Assembly: GCA_013316495.1 (NCBI GenBank)
Contig: WSMP01000055.1
Location: 1-9,755, forward strand
DNA: 9,755 nucleotides
Reading direction: 5' to 3'
Origin: Angelakisella sp.
GTDB taxonomy: Bacteria > Bacillota > Clostridia > Oscillospirales > Ruminococcaceae
Shown piece after piece: positions 6,687-9,755 of the stretch (within the stretch, counting starts at the first letter, position 1; each line of letters opens with the position of its first letter). Position numbers and translations under genes: made by a program. Below the pieces are notes generated by a model. That model saw nothing but the letters and a program-made list of their open reading frames with translations, did not search any database and was not told where the DNA came from.

Positions 6687-7739
6687 ATGCCAAACGAAGT
6701 AAACATTTACGCCCCCAGATACCTTGCGGAAGTGGTGCGGCTGGCCCCGCCTGTCCATACCTACTTCCGGGACACTTTCTTCACCAATATCCAGACCTTT
6801 GCCACCGAGCGGGTGGACATCGACCTGGTAAAAGGCGACCGGAGAATGGCGGCCTTTGTGCATCCCCGGACGGGCGGCAAGGTCATCCCGGCAAGCGGCT
6901 ACGAAACCAGAAGCTACAAACCGCCTATGGTAAATCCGGCGGACATCACCACGGCAGATATGCTGATGGAACGGCAGCCCGGAGAGAGTATGTACAGCGG
7001 CAAAACACCGGCGCAGCGGGCGGCGGAACGGATCGTGGCGGATTACCAGCGGCTCAATGATGCCGTGACCCGCCGGGAGGAATGGATGTGTGTCCAGGCC
7101 ATCGTAAACGGCGCCATCCCCGTAGTTGGTGAAGGTGTCAACGAGACGGTGGATTTCGGATTCAGTAATAAGGTCGAACTGACCGGGACCGCCCAGTGGG
7201 GTAAGGCATCCGCAAAAATCCTGGACAACCTGGAGGACTGGACAGACAAGGTGCTGACCGAGGGATTTGCCAATGTGGACACCGTCATCATGGGGAAGGC
7301 CGCCCTGCGCGCCTTCCTGGCCGACGAGGCGGTGATGAAGGCGCTGGACAACAGACGGGTGGAGATGGGGCTTATCTCCCCCAAAAACCTGCCCAATGGT
7401 GTGCGGTATATTGGACACCTTAACAAGCCCAATGTGGACATCTACACCTATGCCGAGGTGTACTACGATGATTGGACAGACCCAGCAAAACCGGCGACAA
7501 ATCCCCTTGTGCCGGATAACAAGGTGATCCTGATTTCCAGTGTCCCCAACTTTGTCATGGCCTACGGCAGAAACACCTACATCGACGACAAAACCGGGCT
7601 GTGGGTTACAGCGGAAGGCACCCGCCTGTTCCGCAGCTATGTGGAGCACCACCCGGACCGCCGCTTCCTGGAACTCCAGGCCAATCCCCTGCCCATCCCC
7701 GACAAGGTGGATAGCTGGCTGGTTGCCACCGTCTGCTGA
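6687..7739 (+). CDS. Major capsid protein, lambda gpE family
   Basis: A 350-residue shell protein (lambda gpE 341; PF03864 type) that forms the hexamers and pentamers of the icosahedral head. Family features seen: an N-terminal helix region ending in TYFRDTFFTNIQTFATERVDIDLVKG (25-50), parallel to lambda's LFLRLFFRESYPFTTEKVYLSQI; AAFVHPRTGGKVIPASGYETRSYKPPMV (54-81), parallel to ALYVSPIVSGEVIRSRGGSTSEFTPGYV; RIVADYQRLNDAVTRREEWMCVQAIVNG (115-142); a middle segment with the WGKASAKILDNLEDW helix; VDTVIMGKAALRAFLAD, parallel to lambda's VNIIVFDPKGWALFRS; and a C-terminal VPDNKVILISSVPNFVMAYG block, parallel to LPDNTMVLGNTQARGLRTYG. AAGGAGG at 6670-6676 is 10 nt before the ATG. The leader is nearly the same as that of the decoration gene. 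A terminator-like hairpin follows closely after the stop. Confidence 0.96.
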   Translation: MPNEVNIYAPRYLAEVVRLAPPVHTYFRDTFFTNIQTFATERVDIDLVKGDRRMAAFVHPRTGGKVIPASGYETRSYKPPMVNPADITTADMLMERQPGESMYSGKTPAQRAAERIVADYQRLNDAVTRREEWMCVQAIVNGAIPVVGEGVNETVDFGFSNKVELTGTAQWGKASAKILDNLEDWTDKVLTEGFANVDTVIMGKAALRAFLADEAVMKALDNRRVEMGLISPKNLPNGVRYIGHLNKPNVDIYTYAEVYYDDWTDPAKPATNPLVPDNKVILISSVPNFVMAYGRNTYIDDKTGLWVTAEGTRLFRSYVEHHPDRRFLELQANPLPIPDKVDSWLVATVC

Positions 7740-7753
7740 TAGCGAGCCTGTCC

Positions 7754-7782
7754 CCCCCGCCCCAAACCGGGCGGGGGCTTTT
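7754..7782 (+). terminator. Rho-independent terminator-like hairpin after capsid gene
   Basis: CCCCCGCCC (7754-7762) pairs with GGGCGGGGG (7769-7777) across a 6-nt loop, an all-GC 9-bp stem, followed by C and TTTT (7779-7782). It starts 15 nt after the capsid stop and ends 18 nt before the next gene. The T run is short, so termination is probably partial, lowering tail-gene expression relative to capsid; it could also protect the 3' end of the capsid message. Confidence 0.7.
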
Positions 7783-7800
7783 CCAGAGGAGAGGATGAAA

Positions 7801-8208
7801 ATGGCGCTGTTCGACGTTGTAGACTTAAAGCAGCACTATGGCAACGAGGAGCCGGAGGAGTTTTTGCCAACCTTCAAGGATTATGCTGCGAAGGATATTC
7901 CAGATGTGTTTTTCTGCGAGGACGAACACGCAGAGATACACAACATTGACGGGAAGGATGTATTGGTGGTTCTTCGGGAAGCCACCCTCAAAGAACACAA
8001 CTCCCACTGGGAGGCGGGGGCAAAGCAGAACTTCGACACCGGGCTTTATACCGCTTTCTCCATCCTGTATATCCAGGTGAAGGACTACGGGCCAAAGCCG
8101 AAGGTGGGAAAGCAACTGGTCATTGACAAGAAGCGCGCCTACTCCATCAAAGCCTGTGAGGAGGAAAGCGGGATTTACCGTATGACCTTAGAGAGGACAA
8201 GGCAGTGA
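7801..8208 (+). CDS. Putative head-tail connector (gpFII position)
   Basis: A 135-residue protein between the capsid and gpZ-like genes, where lambda carries FI and FII. No catalytic motif, signal or membrane segment is visible. The middle (DVFFCEDEHAEIHNIDGKDVLVVLRE) and the end (VGKQLVIDKKRAYSIKACEEESGIYRMTLER) read as beta-strands; the last block resembles the 'G..L.I....Y.V......G..R.TL.R' ending of head-tail joining proteins such as gpFII, which forms a ring between head connector and tail. I take ATG 801 bases into the 7000s (7801) because AGGAG at 7787-7791 is 9 nt away; ATG 7795, two codons earlier, is only 3 nt from that site. The frame is open further upstream, but that part lies within the capsid gene and terminator. 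It overlaps the next gene by 4 nt (GTGA). Function is inferred mainly from position. Confidence 0.75.
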   Translation: MALFDVVDLKQHYGNEEPEEFLPTFKDYAAKDIPDVFFCEDEHAEIHNIDGKDVLVVLREATLKEHNSHWEAGAKQNFDTGLYTAFSILYIQVKDYGPKPKVGKQLVIDKKRAYSIKACEEESGIYRMTLERTRQ

Positions 8209-8906
8209 GTAATGTAACCTACAACCGGGGAAACTTGACCATCACCTTGGCGGGGCTGGACACGGTGGAAAGGGCGCTGGGAGACCTGCGGCAAAAGACC
8301 CCGGCGGCGGCCAAAGTCGCCATCAACGCCACGGCCAGGGAAGCCCGTAAACTGATGATTGCCAGGGCCAAAGCCCGATACGCTGTCAATACGGCGGGCC
8401 AGCGGCACTTAAAGGACCTGGTACAGCGGAAGAAAGCCACCAACCGAAGCCTTTTGGCAGAATTACGTATTAGCAGCTTTCGGAATGACCTGGGGTACTT
8501 CCAAACCAGCCCGCCGGTCCCAACCCACTTTACAGGCAGGAATTGGAGGAAAGGCCCCAGCGTTTGGAGGGGAAAGGTCCTCAAAGCGGAGGAGATGAAA
8601 CCGCTCCCCGGAACCACTGGCCGGGCAAAGGCTTTTCTTGCCGAATTTGCCAGCGGCCATGTTGGAATGGTACAGCGTGTCATCGGCTCCAGCAGCAGCC
8701 ACACCACCACCAAGAGCGGCGCCCCCAGGTGGAGGAACCGGGAGGGTAAGGTAGAAAAACTGGTAACGCTGGGAAGCCCCAGCGCCACCGCTATGCACAG
8801 CACTATTTGGCCGTATGTAGAGCCGGAGGTTGAAGCATACCTCCTGGACCGGCTGGATAGCCAAGTGGAAAAGCTGATCGCCAAGGCCAAGGCGGGGAGG
8901 GGCTGA
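8205..8906 (+). CDS. Minor tail protein, lambda gpZ-like
   Basis: A 233-residue basic protein resembling lambda gpZ (192; PF06763 type), which acts at the tail end that joins the head and is needed for correct DNA positioning in the tail. Shared features: an N-terminal GLDTVERALGDL helix, then TPAAAKVAINATAREARKLMIARAKARYAV (32-61), parallel to lambda's VPGAAAMAINRVASSAISQSASQVARETKV; a basic RHLKDLVQRKKATN (67-80), parallel to RRKLVKERARLKRAT; a Gly/Arg/Lys-rich middle; FASGHVGMVQRVIGSSS (148-164), parallel to KNGRWHVMQRVAGKN; KVEKLVTLGSPSATAM (182-197), parallel to PIDVVKIPMAVPLT; and a C-terminal helix (205-229). It starts with GTG, overlapping the previous stop by 4 nt, with GAGAGG at 8191-8196, 8 nt upstream. 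A Ser/Thr/His-rich run lies at 162-170. Confidence 0.85.
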   Translation: MSNVTYNRGNLTITLAGLDTVERALGDLRQKTPAAAKVAINATAREARKLMIARAKARYAVNTAGQRHLKDLVQRKKATNRSLLAELRISSFRNDLGYFQTSPPVPTHFTGRNWRKGPSVWRGKVLKAEEMKPLPGTTGRAKAFLAEFASGHVGMVQRVIGSSSSHTTTKSGAPRWRNREGKVEKLVTLGSPSATAMHSTIWPYVEPEVEAYLLDRLDSQVEKLIAKAKAGRG

Positions 8907-8924
8907 TATTGGAGGAGACAGCGG

Positions 8925-9452
8925 ATGAAGAACTATATGGAGGCGGTAAAGAAGGAGGGCGTTGGAAGAACCGCCCAGCTTTGCCACGACGCCCTGGTGG
9001 AAATGTTGAAGGAGTTGTTTGAGGGGAAAAAGTACAGCGGGCAGGAAGGGCGAAAGCCCCTCCAATTCTTTCAGCAGGACCTCCCAATACCGGAGAACGA
9101 TGACGAGGACGTGGACACCGATATAGCAAACTCCCCCTACATTGTGGTACGGATGACCGGAGGGAGCATCAAAGACGATGACAGTCCACAAACGGTGGAA
9201 TTTAGCCTCATTATCTGCACCTACGACAACGGGAAAAACCGGGAAGGATTCAGGGATGTGGCAAATATCAAAGAGGATATTGTCCAGCGAGTTTGCAGCG
9301 CTCCCTACTTTGGGGGTGCTTTTACTATTCTGAAACCCATCGCTTGGGCCTTGCAGCAGGATGACACACATCCATACTACTTTGGGGCTTGTACTCTCCT
9401 CTGCACCGCACCGGCGATGACCCAGGACACAGAGTTAGAAAGGATGCTGTAA
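8925..9452 (+). CDS. Putative tail terminator (gpU position)
   Basis: A 175-residue protein directly after the gpZ-like gene, the place of lambda gpU (131), which caps the growing tail tube. The N-terminal helix (1-36) is followed by an acidic stretch (52-67, PIPENDDEDVDTDIAN) and then an alpha/beta part: SPYIVVRMTGGSIKDD (70-85), VEFSLIICTYDNGKNREGFRDVANIKEDIVQRV (91-123), a beta hairpin at 132-145 and YYFGACTLLCTAP (151-163). A 'conserved strand, helix with D..N..E.I.Q.., strand' pattern is compatible with the tail-terminator fold, but I do not recognise a named family with certainty. GGAGG at 8911-8915 is 9 nt before the ATG; an ATG at 8937 is a less likely start. The gene follows gpZ-like by 18 nt and precedes the next by 2 nt. 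No signal peptide or membrane segment. Confidence 0.7.
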   Translation: MKNYMEAVKKEGVGRTAQLCHDALVEMLKELFEGKKYSGQEGRKPLQFFQQDLPIPENDDEDVDTDIANSPYIVVRMTGGSIKDDDSPQTVEFSLIICTYDNGKNREGFRDVANIKEDIVQRVCSAPYFGGAFTILKPIAWALQQDDTHPYYFGACTLLCTAPAMTQDTELERML

Positions 9453-9454
9453 AA

Positions 9455-9755
9455 ATGAAAGGAAGAAAGGAAACCGTGGCCCAGGAAACCATGGAGGCTA
9501 TGGAAGGTGCCAAGCAGGAGCAGAACATGGAACGGGAGATCACCTTCCCCGACCCCTGTGTCTACTGCGGCCCCTCTGTAAAGGGGATAGCGAAGCAATA
9601 CACCGTTTACACTGGGGGAAACGTCCCTGGGCCGTTGCGGGATTTTGTACAGCAGCACCCGGCAGCGCGGGGGCTGGTCGTTGCCATCGGGCGCTTTGCC
9701 AAGATGCGCCAGCGGCTGGAGACCCCCGGAACGGCAGAAGCCATGCTGTTTCAGA
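9455..9755 (+). CDS. Unrecognised phage protein, cut by window end
   Basis: An open frame from ATG 9455 runs off the right edge; 100 residues are visible and no stop is reached. It starts 2 nt after the preceding stop with a weak GAAAGG site (9438-9443), so it probably depends on coupled translation. The first 30 residues are charged and helical (QETMEAMEGAKQEQNMEREI). A compact part follows: FPDPCVYCGPSVKGIAKQYTVYTGG, with Cys35 and Cys38 as a CxxC pair, then VPGPLRDFVQQHPAARGLVVAIGRFAKMRQRLETPGTAEAMLF. The 'YCGPS(V)KG' and 'P..LVV.I...AKMR..L..PGTAEA' pieces look like conserved phage protein blocks, but I cannot name the family. It does not resemble the lambda tail tube protein gpV expected next. 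Codon use and operon position make it very likely a real gene. Confidence 0.75.
   Translation, partial: MKGRKETVAQETMEAMEGAKQEQNMEREITFPDPCVYCGPSVKGIAKQYTVYTGGNVPGPLRDFVQQHPAARGLVVAIGRFAKMRQRLETPGTAEAMLFQ

Noticed and set aside
7075..7088. Internal start in the capsid gene (GGGAGG before ATG 7086)
   Set aside because: In frame, but spacing is short, the point is in the middle of a conserved helix, and no nested product is known for this family.
5595..7652. Very long minus-strand open frame (685 codons)
   Set aside because: It lies opposite three genes with clear family matches and strong ribosome sites. GC-rich codons on the plus strand leave few stops opposite, and its translation is rich in His, Gly, Pro and Arg with no family pattern.
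7540..7800. Longer connector protein from ATG 7540
   Set aside because: The extra 87 codons lie over the capsid gene in another frame and through the terminator hairpin; the ribosome site supports 7801.
1..9755. CRISPR arrays, tRNA genes, insertion sequences, attachment sites
   Set aside because: No spaced repeats, cloverleaf, transposase or terminal inverted repeats were seen by eye; the operon is continuous phage structural genes.

Overview
The window is the start of the late (DNA packaging, head and head-to-tail) module of a lambda-type tailed phage, almost certainly a prophage or phage of a fairly GC-rich Firmicute. The host assignment is inferred from the uniformly strong AGGAGG-type ribosome sites, the dense all-plus-strand gene packing, GC-rich codon use (for example heavy use of CGG for Arg) and a first gene of the PBSX small-terminase type; a gut Clostridia host fits best, but no host gene is present to confirm it.

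Layout. Bases 1-282 are a comparatively AT-rich leader with no convincing gene; it is the likely place for a late promoter and possibly the packaging site. From 283 to the right edge everything is one tightly packed plus-strand operon: PBSX-type small-terminase-like DNA-binding protein (283-1017), Nu1-like terminase small subunit (1014-1511), gpA-like terminase large subunit (1468-3342), small gpW-position/DUF6148-like joining protein (3342-3578), gpB-like portal (3591-5237), ClpP-fold head maturation protease with a scaffold-like C-terminal region (5230-6321), gpD-like decoration protein (6336-6671), gpE-like major capsid protein (6687-7739), a GC-rich terminator hairpin (7754-7782), a putative gpFII-position connector (7801-8208), gpZ-like tail protein (8205-8906), a gpU-position protein (8925-9452) and an unrecognised protein cut by the window end (9455-9755).

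How the parts work together. The order follows lambda (Nu1-A-W-B-C/Nu3-D-E-F-Z-U). The portal nucleates the procapsid, the scaffold-like domain directs assembly of the capsid protein, the ClpP-type protease removes scaffold, the terminase cuts and pumps DNA through the portal, the decoration protein stabilises the expanded shell, and the W, FII, Z and U position proteins close the head and finish the tail. Most genes are joined by 1-44 nt overlaps or gaps below 20 nt, so translational coupling is likely.

Most notable points: (1) a near-ideal internal ribosome site and in-frame GTG at 5953 inside the protease gene, which would make a separate 122-residue scaffold as lambda Nu3 is made inside gene C; (2) a perfect 9-bp GC hairpin just upstream of that start; (3) two different small-terminase-type DNA-binding proteins side by side in front of one large subunit; (4) a terminator-like hairpin directly after the capsid gene. 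I see no undescribed defence or mobile system; the window is mainly a well-formed lambdoid head module.
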